This document shows, in pieces, positions 1 to 11,357 of a stretch of 64,000 nucleotides of DNA; position 1 is the first letter of the stretch; the number at the start of each line of letters is the position of its first letter. Location: assembly GCF_003751945.1 (NCBI RefSeq), contig NZ_RJKL01000001.1, forward strand, positions 7,520,501 to 7,584,500, read 5' to 3'. The DNA comes from Couchioplanes caeruleus. Lineage in GTDB: Bacteria; Actinomycetota; Actinomycetes; Mycobacteriales; Micromonosporaceae. Under the pieces are notes generated by a model. It made no database searches. It saw only the letters and a list, made by a program, of their open reading frames with translations, and was not told the origin of the DNA. The position numbers and the translations under genes are program-made.

Positions 1-1
1 C

Positions 2-1927
2 TACTCGTTCAACGACCCGCAGGGCATGTGCCCCGAGTGCGAGGGCCTCGGCGCCACCCTGCAGCTCGACGTGGACAAGCTGCTCGACATGAACCTGTCG
101 CTCAACGAGGGCGCGATCCAGCATCCCAACTTCGCGGTCGGCACGAACTACTGGAAGCGTTACGCCCAGGTCAGCCGCTACGAGGAGGGCAAGGCCCGCG
201 GCGCGGATCTCGAACCGCTCTTCGACGCCAACAAACCGCTCGCCCGCTACACCAGGAAGGAGATGGACCTCCTGCTCCACGGCGAGGGTTTCCAGACGAC
301 CCGGCCGGACGAGTTCAACAACGTGGCGGTGAACGACTACGAGGGTCTGGTCCTGCGGTTCACCCGGCGGTTCGTCAAGCCCGGCCTCGACGCGCTGAAG
401 GACAAGGAGCGCAAGGCCACCGAGAAGGTGGTCACCGAACAGGTCTGCCCGAAGTGCAAGGGTGCACGGCTCGCGCCGGCCGCCCTGAAGTCGCGGATCG
501 ACGGGCACAACATCGCCGACTACTGCGCTATGGAGATCGGCGACCTGGTGACCGAGCTGGAGCGCGTCGAGAAGCGCTGGCCGGGCCCGGTGGTGCCCGC
601 CGCGCTGGCGTCGCTGCGCCGGATCGTCGACGTCGGGCTCGGCTACCTGACCCTGAACCGTCCCACTCGGACGCTGTCCGGCGGCGAGGGGCAGCGCCTC
701 AAGACCGTCCGGCATCTGGGGTCCTCGTTGACCGGGATGACGTACATCTTCGACGAGCCCAGCGTGGGCCTGCACGCCCACGACGTGGACCGGCTCAACA
801 GCCTGTTGACAGCGCTGCGCGACAAGGGCAACACGGTGCTCATCGTCGAGCACAACCGGGACGTCATCGAGATCGCCGACCACGTCGTCGACGTGGGACC
901 CGGGCCCGGCTCGGCCGGTGGCGAGATCGTCTTCACCGGAAGCGTCAAGAAGCTCGCCGCCAGCGACACCATGACCGGCCGGGCGTTCAAGGCCCTGCCC
1001 GGGCTGAAGCCGCAGACGCGCGAGCCGGCCGGGAAGCTGCCGATTCGCAAGGCGAAGCTGCACAACCTGCGCGGTGTGGACGTGGACTTTCCCACGCGCG
1101 TGCTGACGTCGGTGACCGGAGTGGCCGGCTCGGGCAAGTCGACGCTGGTCTCCAAGGTCTTCGCCGCCGAGTATCCGCAGGCCATCGTGCTGGACCAGTC
1201 CGCGGTCGGTATCAACCCGCGGTCCACGCCGGCCACCTACACCGGGGTCTGGGACATCGTCCGCAAGCAGTTCGCCGCGGCGCACCGCGCGGACGTGAGC
1301 CTTTTCAGCTTCAACGCCAAGGGTGCCTGCCCGGAGTGCAAGGGCCGCGGCACCATCACCACCGACCTGGCCTTCATGGACCCCGTCACCGTCGTCTGCG
1401 AGGTCTGCGGCGGCACCCGCTACCGCCAGGACGTCCTGGAGTACCGCATCGGTGGACGCAACATCGCCGAGGTGCTGGACCTGACCGTGGAGGAGAGCCG
1501 AGACTGGTTCGACGATCAGGCCATCATCAAGCGACTGAACCCCCTGCGCGAGGTCGGCCTCGGCTACCTCACGCTCGGTCGTCCGCTGTCCATGCTGTCC
1601 GGCGGCGAGCGCCAGCGGCTCAAGCTGGCCGACCGCCTGCACGAGAGCGGCAGCGTGTACGTCTTCGACGAGCCCACCACGGGCCTGCACATGACGGACG
1701 TGCAGAACCTGCTCGCGTTGCTGGACCGCCTGGTCGACGCCGACAACACGGTCATCGCGATCGAGCACGACCTCGATGTCGTGAAGCACAGCGACTGGGT
1801 CATCGACATCGGTCCCGGCGCCGGCGAGCACGGCGGTCAGGTCGTGTTCGCCGGCACCCCGGCCGAGATGGCCGCGAAGGGCCGCACGACCACGGCCGAA
1901 TACCTGCGGGCCGCCCTGCCCGCCTGA
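2..1927 (+). CDS. UvrA-like excinuclease/drug-resistance ATPase, 5' end outside window
   Basis: The frame is open from base 2, so the N-terminus lies upstream. The visible part shows the doubled UvrA plan. The first half has a CPKCKGARL zinc element, an [13 protein letters not shown] signature and a [11 protein letters not shown]alker B. The second half has Walker [10 protein letters not shown], a [17 protein letters not shown] zinc module, signature [10 protein letters not shown] and Walker [13 protein letters not shown]. All ATPase motifs look intact. Standalone UvrA paralogues of this kind (DrrC type) protect producers of DNA-binding drugs, and one is found in PBD clusters. Its place directly before two NRPS genes supports self-resistance rather than the housekeeping uvrA, which is not expected beside biosynthetic genes. 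The role is inferred. Confidence 0.9.
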   Translation, partial: YSFNDPQGMCPECEGLGATLQLDVDKLLDMNLSLNEGAIQHPNFAVGTNYWKRYAQVSRYEEGKARGADLEPLFDANKPLARYTRKEMDLLLHGEGFQTTRPDEFNNVAVNDYEGLVLRFTRRFVKPGLDALKDKERKATEKVVTEQVCPKCKGARLAPAALKSRIDGHNIADYCAMEIGDLVTELERVEKRWPGPVVPAALASLRRIVDVGLGYLTLNRPTRTLSGGEGQRLKTVRHLGSSLTGMTYIFDEPSVGLHAHDVDRLNSLLTALRDKGNTVLIVEHNRDVIEIADHVVDVGPGPGSAGGEIVFTGSVKKLAASDTMTGRAFKALPGLKPQTREPAGKLPIRKAKLHNLRGVDVDFPTRVLTSVTGVAGSGKSTLVSKVFAAEYPQAIVLDQSAVGINPRSTPATYTGVWDIVRKQFAAAHRADVSLFSFNAKGACPECKGRGTITTDLAFMDPVTVVCEVCGGTRYRQDVLEYRIGGRNIAEVLDLTVEESRDWFDDQAIIKRLNPLREVGLGYLTLGRPLSMLSGGERQRLKLADRLHESGSVYVFDEPTTGLHMTDVQNLLALLDRLVDADNTVIAIEHDLDVVKHSDWVIDIGPGAGEHGGQVVFAGTPAEMAAKGRTTTAEYLRAALPA

Positions 1928-1952
1928 GTGAACCGCCTGTTCATCGACTCCC

Positions 1953-1980
1953 GGCCGCCGCGGCCCCCACCGCGGCGGCC
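1953..1980 (+). terminator. GC-rich hairpin after the UvrA-like gene
   Basis: A perfect 11-bp inverted repeat (GGCCGCCGCGG and its complement) with a 6-nt loop lies 25 bases after the stop codon. There is no T-run, as is common for actinobacterial terminators. It may attenuate read-through into the NRPS genes. Confidence 0.45.
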
Positions 1981-2004
1981 ATCCGATGCTGCGCTGGAGG
2001 AAGT

Positions 2005-3798
2005 GTGCACACCACCCCGCACCTGCGAGACGTTCCCACCATCCCCGTCGCGTTCGAGGCCGCCGCCCGCACGGCCGGCGACCGGGTCGCGCTGCAGTAC
2101 GGCTCCTCGTCGCTCACGTACCGCGAGCTCGACGCCGCCGCCAACCGCCTCGCGCGCGGGCTCCGGGACGAGGGCGTGACACCGGGCACCCGGGTCGGGG
2201 TCCACATGTCCCGGTGCCTGGAGCTCTACGTCACCATCATCGGGCTGCTCAAGGCCGGCGCCGTCGTGGTGCCGCTGAACCCCGCGCATCCGGTCTCCGT
2301 GCGACGGTCGGTCGCCGGCGAGGCGGACCTGCCGCTGACCCTGCGCGACGTGCCGGCGGGGCTGGGCTCGGTCACCGTCGAGCGCGACGTCCACGAGCTG
2401 CTGGCCGCGAGCACGGGGCTGGACGACACCAGCCCCGGTGTCTGTACCGACCCGGAGAGCACTGCCTTCATCCTGTTCACTTCGGGCTCCACCGGCCGTC
2501 CCCGCGGGGTCCGCATCGCCCACCGCGGCATCGCCCGGCTCGCGAAGTACCACGGCGACGTGGAGGTCCGTCCGGACGACTGCTTCCTGCAGCTCGCGCC
2601 GTACTCGTTCGCCGCGTCCACGACGGACATCTGGCTGAGTCTGCTGCACGGTGCCCGGGTCGTCATCCTGCCGTCCCAGTTGCCGTCGCTGCCGAGGCTG
2701 GCGAGCACCATCACCGAGTGCGGCGTCACCTTCCTCAACCTGCCCGGCGGCCTGGTGAACCTGCTGGTCGACGCCCATCCGGAGGCCTTCGCCGGGGTCC
2801 GTACGCTGATCGTCAGCGGTGACTTCCCCTCGGCGGCCCATCTCGAGCGGGTCATGAAGGCGGTGTCCGGCACCGTCTACAACGCCTTCGGCTGCACCGA
2901 GAACTCGGCGCTGACCGCGGTGCACCCGATGTCCGAGGACGACCTGCGGGTCGGTGTCGTGCCGATCGGCCGGCCGCTGCCGGGCGTGGGACTGCACGTG
3001 CTCCGCGAGGACCTGACCCCCTGCGAGCCCGGCGAGGTGGGGGAGATGTGCATCAGCGGCGCCGGCCTGGCGCAGGGATACCTCGCGTCGGCGGAGGAGA
3101 CCGCGGCGAAGTTCCCCACCGTCGGCGGCGTACGACTGCTGCGCACCGGGGACTGGGCGCGGACGACCCCGGCCGGCGAGCTGGTGCTGGTGGGTCGTAC
3201 CGACCAGATGGTCAAGATCCGGGGCTTCCGCGTCGAGCTCCGCGAGGTCGAGCTCGCCGCCGAGCGCAGCGGCCTGGTGCAGCGGGCGGTCGTGCGGGCC
3301 CTGGACGCCGCCGGCGGCCAGAAGGAGCTGGTCCTGTTCTGCACCACCGCCACGGGCGAACCACCGAGCACCGAGGCGCTCCTGACGGACCTGAAGGGCC
3401 GGCTGCCCGACTACATGCTGCCGGCCCGGGTGCACCATCTGACCGAGCTGCCGGTGAACGTCAACGGCAAGCTGGACCGGATGGCCCTGCAGGAGCCGCG
3501 TGCGGTGCTGGCCGAGATCAGCGGCGCGGCGGCGCCACGTCCCGCCGCGGAGGATGTCGTCGCCGCCACCGTGACGAGCCTGCTGGCGACCGTGACCGGC
3601 CGGCAGCCGATCGGCGTGCGCGACTCGTTCCTCGCCTCCGGCGCGAACTCGTTGCAGGTGATCCAGCTCGCGGCGAGCCTGCACGACGTCATGGGGGTCG
3701 ACGTCCGGCCCGAGGACATCTTCCAGCACGACAACGCCGCCAGCCTGGCCGAGCACATCCGTACGCTGCGCCGGGGCCGCCCGGAGGTGCCCGCATGA
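2005..3798 (+). CDS. NRPS module A-PCP, probable aryl-acid (anthranilate-type) loading
   Basis: A 597-aa protein with an adenylation domain (about 10-500) and a carrier domain (about 525-595). GTG at 2005 is chosen because GGAGG ends 4 bases before it and AMP-domain homology starts at once. A3 is [11 protein letters not shown] (about 157-167) and A10 contains NGKLDR. The carrier serine is Ser549 in GANSL, slightly off the usual GGxSL. Reading the pocket against PheA gives A-A-T-N-I-S-A-A-L-K. The usual Asp235, which binds the alpha-amino group, is Ala, as expected for an aryl acid rather than an alpha-amino acid. In PBD pathways the first NRPS is exactly A-PCP and loads a substituted anthranilate. 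The stop overlaps the next ATG (ATGA), so the two NRPS genes are translationally coupled. Confidence 0.88.
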   Translation: MHTTPHLRDVPTIPVAFEAAARTAGDRVALQYGSSSLTYRELDAAANRLARGLRDEGVTPGTRVGVHMSRCLELYVTIIGLLKAGAVVVPLNPAHPVSVRRSVAGEADLPLTLRDVPAGLGSVTVERDVHELLAASTGLDDTSPGVCTDPESTAFILFTSGSTGRPRGVRIAHRGIARLAKYHGDVEVRPDDCFLQLAPYSFAASTTDIWLSLLHGARVVILPSQLPSLPRLASTITECGVTFLNLPGGLVNLLVDAHPEAFAGVRTLIVSGDFPSAAHLERVMKAVSGTVYNAFGCTENSALTAVHPMSEDDLRVGVVPIGRPLPGVGLHVLREDLTPCEPGEVGEMCISGAGLAQGYLASAEETAAKFPTVGGVRLLRTGDWARTTPAGELVLVGRTDQMVKIRGFRVELREVELAAERSGLVQRAVVRALDAAGGQKELVLFCTTATGEPPSTEALLTDLKGRLPDYMLPARVHHLTELPVNVNGKLDRMALQEPRAVLAEISGAAAPRPAAEDVVAATVTSLLATVTGRQPIGVRDSFLASGANSLQVIQLAASLHDVMGVDVRPEDIFQHDNAASLAEHIRTLRRGRPEVPA

Positions 3799-6700
3799 CC
3801 GGCGCCCTGCTGACCGTCGTGCGCGACCGCTGGCAGAGCTGCGCGGGGCGCCCCGGCGTCCTCGCCGCCGAGCTGACCGACATCCTCGGGCGCGACGTCG
3901 ACCCCGGCGACGTCGCCGCGTCCGGCAGCCCCGAGGAGCTTGTCGCGTGGCTGTCCGGCGGCCGGGCGGCGCCGGACGGGCCGCCGCCCGTGCCCGCCGA
4001 CGGACCGATGTGGCCGGCCACGCCGGGGCAGGCCGGCATCTGGTATCTCAGCGAGTTCGGCGGTGCCAGGACGGCCTACAACTCGCCGGTCTCGCTGCGT
4101 TTCCCCGGTGCGCTCGATCCGGGACCGCTGCGGGCGGCGCTGGAGTACGTCGTGGGCCGCCACGAGAGTCTGCGCACCACCTTCGAGATGCGCGACGGCA
4201 CGCTGATGCAGCGGGTGGCGGCCGAGCCGCGATACGGCTTCCGCACCGCCGCCGTCTCGTCCGCGGCCGAGACCGGCAAGCTGGTCGCGGAGCTCGCGGC
4301 CGAACACCTCGACCTGGCGGACGGGCCACTGGTGCGCGCGCTGTGCGTGGACGCCGGCCCGGACGGCACGGTGCTGCTGGTCAGCGTGCATCACGCCGTG
4401 TTCGACGGCTTCTCCTGGTCGGTGCTGCTCGACGAGTGGCTCACCGCGTACGGGCGGCTGGCGGCCGGCGAGGAGTTGCCGCGCTCGACGGCCCCCACCC
4501 AGTTCCGGGAGGCGGTCGCGGCACTCCGCCCGCCGCGCGAGGCGGACCTGGCGTACTGGACGGAGCACCTCGCCGGCGTCCCTCCGCTGCTCGATCTGCT
4601 GTTGGACCGCCCCGCCGGGCGGCGCGGCCGCGGCCCGGCCGGATCCGTGCGCACGGAGCTCACCGCGCCGGAGGCCGCCCGGCTGCGGGAACGGGCGACC
4701 ACGCTCGGGATCACCCCGGCCGTGGCCCTGCTCGCCGCGTACGCGCTGCTGATGCACCGCCACACCGGTCAGCAGGACCTCACGGTCGGCCTGCCGGTCT
4801 CGCTGCGGGACCGCTCGGCGGACCAGCAGGTCATCGGCCACCTCGTCAACACGGTGGTGCTGCGGCACCGGGTGGCCCCGGGAATGACGGGCACCGAGCT
4901 GCTGGCCGCGACCCGCGACGAGGTCAGGGCCGCACTGCGCCACAAGAACGTGCCGTTCGAGCGGGTCGTCGAATCGGCGCCGCACCGGGCCGACGGCCGG
5001 TCGCCGCTGTTCCAGACGATGGTGACGATCATGCCCGCGGAGCGGCGCGATCTGCGCCATCTCGGCCTGGGCGCCGACGGCTGGCGGCACGTCAGCGGTG
5101 CGCCGAAGTACGATCTCGCGCTGGTGGTCGAGGAGGCGGCCGACCACGTCGCGCTGACCTTCGAGTACGACCCGGCGGTGCTGGACCACGACACCGTGGA
5201 GCGGATGGCGGCGCGGTTCCGGACCGTGCTGGCGGACCTGCTGAACGACCCGGGCCGCGACGTCCGCGGCGTGCGCTGGATCCCGGACGCCGAGCTGCGC
5301 GAGCTGGCCGCGACCTGGCCCGGACCGACGGACGGGCGCCCGGCGCGGCAGTCGGTCCCGGAGCTGTTCGAAGCGCGGGTACGCGACCACCCCGACCGGA
5401 TCGCGCTGGAGTCCCCGGCGGGTGACCTGACGTACGACCGCCTCGACGCCGCGGCGAACCGCCTGGCCCGGTCCCTGCGCCGGTATGGTGCGCGGCGGGG
5501 CACCCGGGTGGCCATCGCGCTGGACCGGGGCCCCGACGCCGTCACCGGGCTGCTCGCCGTCCTCAAGACCGGCGCGTCGTTCGTGCCGCTGGACCCCGCG
5601 TACCCGCCGGACCGCCTCGCGCTGATGCTGCGCGACGCGGGCCCGGGGATTCTGCTCGTCCGCGGCCGAGCGCCGGCCGGGGTGCCCGCCGGCACCACGG
5701 TCGTCGACCTGGACCGCGCGGACCTGCCGACCGCCGACGGCGACCCGGGGGAGCGACGCGGACCCGGCGACGAGATGTACGTCATCTACACGTCGGGCTC
5801 GACCGGCCGTCCCAAGGGGGTGATCATCAACGACGTCACCATCACCAACCTCGTCCACCGCCAGGCCGACCTGTCCGGGCTGGGCGAGGCGGCCCGCACC
5901 CTGCAGTACATGTCGATTTCCTTCGACGTGTCCTTCATGGAGATCTTCTGCACGCTGTGCGCGGGCGGCACGGTGATCGTCCCGGCCGAGGAGTTGCGCA
6001 CCGACCTTCCCCGGCTCGCGGTCCATCTGCGGGAACGGCGGGTGAACCGGGTCTTCCTGCCATACGTCGCGCTCCAGGAGCTGGCCACCGCGGTCACCCG
6101 GGCGGACATCGTCCTGCCGGACCTCGCCGAGGTCTGCACGACCGGGGAGGCGCTGGTCGTCACCGCCCAGATCCGCGACATGTTCCGTCGGTGCACCCCG
6201 GCCGTTCTGATCAACGCCTACGGGCCGTCCGAGGCGCATCTGGTCAGCGCGCAGCGGCTGCCCCGGGACCCGTCCTCGTGGCCCGAGCGTCCCGCGATCG
6301 GCCAGGTGACCGGCAACGTGCGCGCGTACGTCCTCGACGAGGACCGGCGCCCGGTGCCGTTCGGCGTGCGTGGCGAGCTGTACGTCGGTGGCCCGGTGGT
6401 GGGCCGCGGCTATGTGAACCTGCCCGAGCAGACGCGCGAGCGGTTCCTGAGCGACCCGTACGCCGGCGAGCCCGGCGCGCGGTTCTACCGCACCGGCGAC
6501 CTGGTCACCTTCAGCGCCTCGGACGGGCTCGTCCATCTGGGCCGCGTCGACGAGCAGATCAAGATCCGGGGTTACCGGATCGAGCCGGGCGAGGTGGAGG
6601 CGGTGCTGAACGAGTTACCGGGCATCACGGCCTCCGCGGTGGTGGCCGCGGAGTACGGCCCCGGCGACCGGCGCCTGGTCGCCTTCGTGTGCACCGGCGG

Positions 6701-8303
6701 GGCGCCGGTGGTGCCGGACGAGCTGCGGACCGGGCTGGGCCGGGCGCTGCCGGCGTACATGGTGCCGTCGCGGTTCATCACCCTGGACCGCCTGCCGGTC
6801 GCCCCGAGCGGCAAGACGGACCGCAAGGCCCTCGCCGCCCGGGCGGCGGAACTGCCGACGCAGCCGGAGGACGCCGACGCCGCAAGGCCGCTCGGAGAGA
6901 CCGAGCGGCGCGTCGCCGCGGTATGGGCCGGGCTGCTGCCCGGTGCCCGCATCGGCCCGGACACCGACTTCTTCTCGGTGGGGGGCCACTCCCTGCTGGC
7001 CGTACGGATGCGGCAGGCGCTGGAGGAGGAGTTCGGCGTCGACCTGCCGCTCAGCGCCCTGCTCGCGGCGCCGACCCTGGCCGGCATGGCGACCCGGGTG
7101 GACGGCATCCGGGCCGGACGGGACGAGGACGACGGTCCGGACCTCTGGGCGGACACGCGGCTGCTGGACGGGCTGCAGCCCTCGCCGGTTCGCGTCGCCG
7201 ACCCGCTCGTGGCCCGCACCGTGCTGCTCACCGGCGTCACCGGGTTCCTCGGCGGCTACCTGCTCAAGGCGCTGCAGGCGGCGGGGTGCGAGGTCTACTG
7301 CCTCGTCCGCGCCGGCGACGAGGAGCAGGCCCGGGCTCGGATCGCCGAGACCTGCCACCGGTACCGGGTGGGTGCGGACCTTTCCCGGATCCGGGTGGTC
7401 GCCGGCGACCTCGCCCGCGAACGGTTCGGTCTGTCCGAGGCGGACTACCGGGACCTCGCCGGCCGGATCGAGGCGGTGTACCACGCCGCGGCCCACATCA
7501 ACTTCTCGGCGCCGTACGTCTCGGTGCGCTCGTCCAACGTCGACGGCTTCGTCCGTGTGGCGGAGTTCTGCGCCGACACGGTGCTCAAGCCCCTGCACCA
7601 CATGTCGACCCTGGCGGTCTTCTCGCCGGCCGACCCGGCCCGGGACGTCGACGAGGACTGCGTTGCGGACACCGCCGACGGCCTCGGCATCAGCTATGCG
7701 CAGAGCAAGTGGGTCGCCGAACGGCTCGCCCTGGTGGCGCGGGCGCGTGGCGTGCCGGTCACCGTCCACCGCATCGGCCGGATCGGCCCCGACTCGGCCA
7801 CCGGCGCCTGCCGTACGGACGACTTCTTCTGGCTGCAGATCAAGAGTTTCCTGCAGCTCGGGGTGGCGCCGGACGACCTGGGCCCACCGGTGGACCTGCT
7901 GCCGGTGGACGTGGTGGCCGACGCGGTCGTGCGCCTCTCGCGCTCCGAGCGGGCCCAGAACCGCACGGTGCACATCTTCCACCCCACCGGCATGGACTGG
8001 CAGACCGTCCTCGCCGCGCTGGCCTCGGCCGGCCGCCCTCCCCGGAGGGTGCCCGCACGGGAGTGGCTGGCGGCCCTGGAAGCCGCGCCGGCCGGCACGG
8101 ACGGCAGCTCGCTGGCGAGCCTGGTCCCGCTGTTCCGCGAGGGCGTCATGGAGTTGGGGGAGCACCGGTTCGTCAACGAGCGCACCGTGCGCGACCTGGC
8201 CCGGCTGGGCCTCGAGATTCCCCCGGCCGAGCCGGGGTGGATCACCTCGATGATCGCGTACTTCACCGAGACCGGTCAGCTCGCCCCCTCGGCGGCGCCC
8301 TGA
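3795..8303 (+). CDS. NRPS C-A-PCP-thioester reductase, probable PBD-type terminating module
   Basis: A 1502-aa protein. After about 75 N-terminal residues come a condensation domain with HHAVFDG (His at about 198), an adenylation domain with A3 [11 protein letters not shown] (about 664) and A5 NAYGPSE, a carrier with GGHSL (Ser1066), and a C-terminal short-chain-reductase-like domain. That last domain has TGVTGFLGG (about 1146) and a catalytic YAQSK (Tyr about 1302). Such domains release the thioester as an aldehyde. In PBDs the aldehyde closes on the anilino nitrogen to give the reactive imine. The pocket reads about D-V-M-F-C-T-A-L-V-K. The start and the surrounding FLPYVALQ element resemble the proline-activating group (DVQxIAHVVK), so a 4-alkyl-dehydroproline substrate is plausible but not proven. 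The gene starts by ATGA overlap with the A-PCP gene. Confidence 0.9.
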   Translation: MTGALLTVVRDRWQSCAGRPGVLAAELTDILGRDVDPGDVAASGSPEELVAWLSGGRAAPDGPPPVPADGPMWPATPGQAGIWYLSEFGGARTAYNSPVSLRFPGALDPGPLRAALEYVVGRHESLRTTFEMRDGTLMQRVAAEPRYGFRTAAVSSAAETGKLVAELAAEHLDLADGPLVRALCVDAGPDGTVLLVSVHHAVFDGFSWSVLLDEWLTAYGRLAAGEELPRSTAPTQFREAVAALRPPREADLAYWTEHLAGVPPLLDLLLDRPAGRRGRGPAGSVRTELTAPEAARLRERATTLGITPAVALLAAYALLMHRHTGQQDLTVGLPVSLRDRSADQQVIGHLVNTVVLRHRVAPGMTGTELLAATRDEVRAALRHKNVPFERVVESAPHRADGRSPLFQTMVTIMPAERRDLRHLGLGADGWRHVSGAPKYDLALVVEEAADHVALTFEYDPAVLDHDTVERMAARFRTVLADLLNDPGRDVRGVRWIPDAELRELAATWPGPTDGRPARQSVPELFEARVRDHPDRIALESPAGDLTYDRLDAAANRLARSLRRYGARRGTRVAIALDRGPDAVTGLLAVLKTGASFVPLDPAYPPDRLALMLRDAGPGILLVRGRAPAGVPAGTTVVDLDRADLPTADGDPGERRGPGDEMYVIYTSGSTGRPKGVIINDVTITNLVHRQADLSGLGEAARTLQYMSISFDVSFMEIFCTLCAGGTVIVPAEELRTDLPRLAVHLRERRVNRVFLPYVALQELATAVTRADIVLPDLAEVCTTGEALVVTAQIRDMFRRCTPAVLINAYGPSEAHLVSAQRLPRDPSSWPERPAIGQVTGNVRAYVLDEDRRPVPFGVRGELYVGGPVVGRGYVNLPEQTRERFLSDPYAGEPGARFYRTGDLVTFSASDGLVHLGRVDEQIKIRGYRIEPGEVEAVLNELPGITASAVVAAEYGPGDRRLVAFVCTGGAPVVPDELRTGLGRALPAYMVPSRFITLDRLPVAPSGKTDRKALAARAAELPTQPEDADAARPLGETERRVAAVWAGLLPGARIGPDTDFFSVGGHSLLAVRMRQALEEEFGVDLPLSALLAAPTLAGMATRVDGIRAGRDEDDGPDLWADTRLLDGLQPSPVRVADPLVARTVLLTGVTGFLGGYLLKALQAAGCEVYCLVRAGDEEQARARIAETCHRYRVGADLSRIRVVAGDLARERFGLSEADYRDLAGRIEAVYHAAAHINFSAPYVSVRSSNVDGFVRVAEFCADTVLKPLHHMSTLAVFSPADPARDVDEDCVADTADGLGISYAQSKWVAERLALVARARGVPVTVHRIGRIGPDSATGACRTDDFFWLQIKSFLQLGVAPDDLGPPVDLLPVDVVADAVVRLSRSERAQNRTVHIFHPTGMDWQTVLAALASAGRPPRRVPAREWLAALEAAPAGTDGSSLASLVPLFREGVMELGEHRFVNERTVRDLARLGLEIPPAEPGWITSMIAYFTETGQLAPSAAP

Positions 8304-8324
8304 CCTGAGGAAGGACGTCCCCAC

Positions 8325-9758
8325 ATGTCAGCAACCAGGCCCAGGGCAGTCATCGTCGGGGCCGGCCCGGTGGGCTGCCTCCTAGCGGTGGAGCTCCTAC
8401 GTCGCGACTTCAAGGTCGAGGTGTACGAGAAGTGCACCGCGGACGTCGTACTCCGGCAAGGCGCCGGCCGCTCCTTCAACCTGACCCTCACGCACCGCGG
8501 CTTCAGCGTGCTGCACCCGAGGTTGCGTGACCGCATCTACGAGACGGGCACGATTCTGCAGCAGCGGATCGTGCACCACCGCGACGGCACGCTGACCCAC
8601 CAGCCGTACGGGGTCAGCGACGATCACCACCTGCTGTCGGTGCCCCGCCGCGAGCTTCAGCGCAACCTGTTGGCCGAGGCGCGGGCCTCCGGCGCCGAGG
8701 TCTTCTTCGGTCACGCCTGCGTCGGGGCGGACGCACACCGCGGCGAGGCGATGTTCGTCGATTCGAACGGTACGGTGCGCCGAGCCACCGGCGACATCCT
8801 GATCGGGTGCGACGGCGCGAACAGCGCCCTGCGCTACGAGTTGTCGAAGAGCGGCGCCCGCATGCAGGTCCACCAGCACTACATTTCGCACGGTCATCTC
8901 GAGCTGACCCTCACCGCGGAGGGTTCCGCGGAGCTGGCCACGGACGGGATGCATTTGTGGCCGCGTACCGACCACTTCCTGCAGGCCCAGCCGAACCGGG
9001 ACGGCAGTGCCACGACGACGCTGTTCATGCCGGTGGAGAACGACCGGGACCACCTGCGCTTCCGTTCCCTGACGAACGGCCGGGCGGTACGTGAGCACTT
9101 CGCGCGGGAATACCCGGACATCGCGGGGTCGCTGCCGTTCGCGGCGGAGGAGGTGGTCCGGACCCGTCCGGCGCTTCTCAAGGTCGTGGACTGCGCGCCG
9201 TACAACTACGGCCGGGCGGTGCTGGTGGGCGACTCCGCGCACACCATCGTCCCGTTCTTCGGCCAGGGCATCAACTGCAGCTTCGAGGACGCCGACGTCC
9301 TGTGTGAACTGCTCGACAAGTATCTGGGTTCGGGCGTGGACCGGCACGAGGCGATCCGGGCGGCGGGTGCCGAGTTCAGCGAGCGCCGGGTGGCCGCGGG
9401 CCAGGCGATCTCGCAGTTGTCGATGGACAACCTGCACGAGCTGAGCGAGCACATCGGCGACAAGGAGTTCCACCGCCGCAAGCGCCTGGAGCGGCGGCTG
9501 CACGAGCGTCACCCCGCGGAGTTCACCCAGTTGTATCAGCTCGTGGCCTTCACCCGGACGCCGTACGACGAGATCGTGCGGCGTAGCCGGATCGACAAGC
9601 TGGCCCTCGACGCGCTCTGCGACGTGTACGACCCCGACACCGAGGCAGACATGATCATCGGCTCGTATCCCGAGGTCCGCCGTGGACTGAGCGGGCAGGA
9701 TCGGCGCCAGCCGGCGCTGGCCCTGGCCGCCACCGCGCTTGCGAGAGGAGAACACTGA
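8325..9758 (+). CDS. FAD monooxygenase, kynurenine 3-monooxygenase-like
   Basis: A 477-aa group A flavoprotein hydroxylase. The N-terminus has the Rossmann motif VGAGPVGCLLA. Further on, GRSFNLTLTHRG and HTIVPFFGQGINCSFEDAD match the signature stretches of kynurenine 3-monooxygenase, and LVGDSAH is the FAD GD motif. The known reaction is NADPH-dependent hydroxylation of kynurenine to 3-hydroxykynurenine, a step used to build 3-hydroxyanthranilate units in glycosylated PBDs such as sibiromycin. The start has GAGGAAGGA about 10 bases upstream. The stop TGA shares one base with the next ATG. Whether it acts on kynurenine or a later intermediate cannot be read from sequence. Confidence 0.85.
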   Translation: MSATRPRAVIVGAGPVGCLLAVELLRRDFKVEVYEKCTADVVLRQGAGRSFNLTLTHRGFSVLHPRLRDRIYETGTILQQRIVHHRDGTLTHQPYGVSDDHHLLSVPRRELQRNLLAEARASGAEVFFGHACVGADAHRGEAMFVDSNGTVRRATGDILIGCDGANSALRYELSKSGARMQVHQHYISHGHLELTLTAEGSAELATDGMHLWPRTDHFLQAQPNRDGSATTTLFMPVENDRDHLRFRSLTNGRAVREHFAREYPDIAGSLPFAAEEVVRTRPALLKVVDCAPYNYGRAVLVGDSAHTIVPFFGQGINCSFEDADVLCELLDKYLGSGVDRHEAIRAAGAEFSERRVAAGQAISQLSMDNLHELSEHIGDKEFHRRKRLERRLHERHPAEFTQLYQLVAFTRTPYDEIVRRSRIDKLALDALCDVYDPDTEADMIIGSYPEVRRGLSGQDRRQPALALAATALARGEH

Positions 9759-10270
9759 TGGCCGGCACACCGTACGAGGTCACCGTCGATCCGCGTTACA
9801 GCCGGCCGGGCGCGGAACCCGAGGACTGGACCGCGACGCTGGATCTGCTCGCCACGGCGCAGCTCTACTGGCTGTCGACCGTGCTGGCGTCCGGGACGCC
9901 GCACGTGACCCCGGTCGCCGGGGCGTGGCACGACGACGCCCTGTGGTTCTGCGCGCTGCCGACCGAGCAGAAGATGCGCAACCTGCGCACCAACCCGCGA
10001 TGCACGATGCTGACCGGCACGAACGTCCTGGGCGAGGGCGTGGACGTCACCGTCACCGGCGAGGCGGTCCGGGTCGTGGACGGCGCCGAGCTGGAGGCGG
10101 CCGCGCAGACCTTTCGCACCAAGTACGGCCCTGCCTGGGACTACAAGGTCGACGGCGACCTGTATCAGGGTGCCATCGGTCGGGCCTGGGGCATGCGCAT
10201 CGCGCCGCGGACCGTCTTCGCCTTCCGCAAGGACGGGGTCACGCAGACTCGGTGGCGTCTAGCGGCCTGA
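9758..10270 (+). CDS. PNPOx-fold FMN/F420-binding protein
   Basis: A 170-aa split-barrel flavoprotein of the pyridoxamine-phosphate-oxidase/F420-dependent reductase superfamily. The fold is suggested by WLSTVLASGTPHVTPVAG followed by LWFCALPTEQKMRNLRTNPRC, the usual strand-turn and cofactor-contact region. It starts by TGATG overlap with the monooxygenase and has AGAGGAG upstream, so it is in the same operon. A redox tailoring step in the same pathway is likely, but the substrate and whether it uses FMN or F420 are unknown. Its 3' end overlaps the convergent regulator gene by 32 bases. Confidence 0.75.
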   Translation: MAGTPYEVTVDPRYSRPGAEPEDWTATLDLLATAQLYWLSTVLASGTPHVTPVAGAWHDDALWFCALPTEQKMRNLRTNPRCTMLTGTNVLGEGVDVTVTGEAVRVVDGAELEAAAQTFRTKYGPAWDYKVDGDLYQGAIGRAWGMRIAPRTVFAFRKDGVTQTRWRLAA

Positions 10271-11210
10271 CCAGGCGGCGCCGCGGCCACTCGTCGAGGT
10301 CCGTGGGCGACAGCCGGGGGTGGACACCGCGCTCCCGGTCGGCTCGCCGCGGCCCCGGCACGTCCAGCCGGAAACCCACCCCGCGCACGTTCGCGATCCA
10401 GTCGCGGTGGCTGAGCTTGCCGCGCAGGCTGCTGACGTGCGTGTCGATCGTGCGGCTCGCCTGGGCGTTGATCCGCTTGCCGGCCGGGTACTCCCAGATC
10501 TTCGTCATCAGCTCGGTGCGGTTGAAGATGCGGCCGGGCGCGGAGGCGAGGAGCTCCAGCAGGTCGTACTCCTTGCGGGTCAGGTTCAGCACCCGGCCGT
10601 CGAGGCGAGCCTCCCGTAGGGCGGGGTTGATGACCAGCCGGTTGCCCACGCTGACGACGTTGCCCTGGTCCTCGTACGGCACGGCGTCGTGCCGTGCCTC
10701 GACGGGCTGCGGCACGGCCCGGGGGCGTGGCGGTCCGGCCAGGTCCGCCGCGGGATAGTCCAGCGCGGGGAAGCGTTCCGGCGCGGCGCGGCGCAGCACG
10801 GCCTTGATGCGGGCGATCAGGTCCCGCGCCCGGTACGGGCGTTCGATGCAGTCGTCGCACCCGGTCTCCAGCAGCAGGACCTGATCGGTCTCGTCGGCCG
10901 AGGCGAACGCGATGATCGGGATCGTGCTGATCTGGCGGATGGCGCGCGAGACCGACACGCCGTCGAGATCGGGCAGGTCGGTGTCGAGCAGGATGAGGTC
11001 GTAGGAGGCGAAGGTCTCCAGTACGGCACGCCCGCTCGTCGCGACGGACGCGGAGTAGTTCTGCCGCATCACGTCCTGCCGGACGGTCTCCACCGCCGGG
11101 CAGTCCGAGGCGATGAGGATGCGTGCCCCCGGTGCGGTCGCGCCCGGCGAAGCGAGGTGTTCCGCGTTGCGGGCCAACGAATGGTGCGGGCGCCTCGCTT
11201 CGAAGTGCAT
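10239..11210 (-). CDS. Atypical OmpR-type response regulator
   Basis: A 323-aa protein with an N-terminal receiver (about 28-145) and a C-terminal winged helix (about 190-285; NLTRKEYDLLELLA ... RTIDTHVSSLRGK). The phospho-acceptor aspartate is present in LLLDTDLPD. The acidic pair is reduced (IASD instead of a DD motif), the switch Ser/Thr region reads AFASAD, and the invariant Lys is Arg (CIERPY). Such receivers often work without phosphorylation and some antibiotic regulators bind end products instead. The ATG at 11210 has GGGGGAG upstream. The gene is divergent from the sugar dehydratase with about 147 bases between, and is probably the cluster regulator (inference). Confidence 0.82.
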   Translation of the reverse strand: MHFEARRPHHSLARNAEHLASPGATAPGARILIASDCPAVETVRQDVMRQNYSASVATSGRAVLETFASYDLILLDTDLPDLDGVSVSRAIRQISTIPIIAFASADETDQVLLLETGCDDCIERPYRARDLIARIKAVLRRAAPERFPALDYPAADLAGPPRPRAVPQPVEARHDAVPYEDQGNVVSVGNRLVINPALREARLDGRVLNLTRKEYDLLELLASAPGRIFNRTELMTKIWEYPAGKRINAQASRTIDTHVSSLRGKLSHRDWIANVRGVGFRLDVPGPRRADRERGVHPRLSPTDLDEWPRRRLVRPLDATESA

Positions 11211-11357
11211 CGAGTAACTCCCCCGTGTCGTCGATGGATACCAACCTGATCACGTTGAGGGCAATCCGTCCAACGGCTCTCATTGTCCCGAGCGCGTCGC
11301 CGCGTTCCATCCGCCGAGTTCTGGTCGGAGGCGCACCGTCGACCCAGAGGAGCAATC

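Noticed and set aside
28..2004. Extension of the first NRPS frame upstream of GTG 2005
   Set aside because: It runs in another frame through the UvrA-like gene, is Arg/Pro-rich, and has no AMP-domain homology.
3411..6536. 1041-aa minus-strand frame over the NRPS genes
   Set aside because: Arg/Gly/Ala-rich composition with no motifs; a GC-rich shadow of the plus-strand NRPS.
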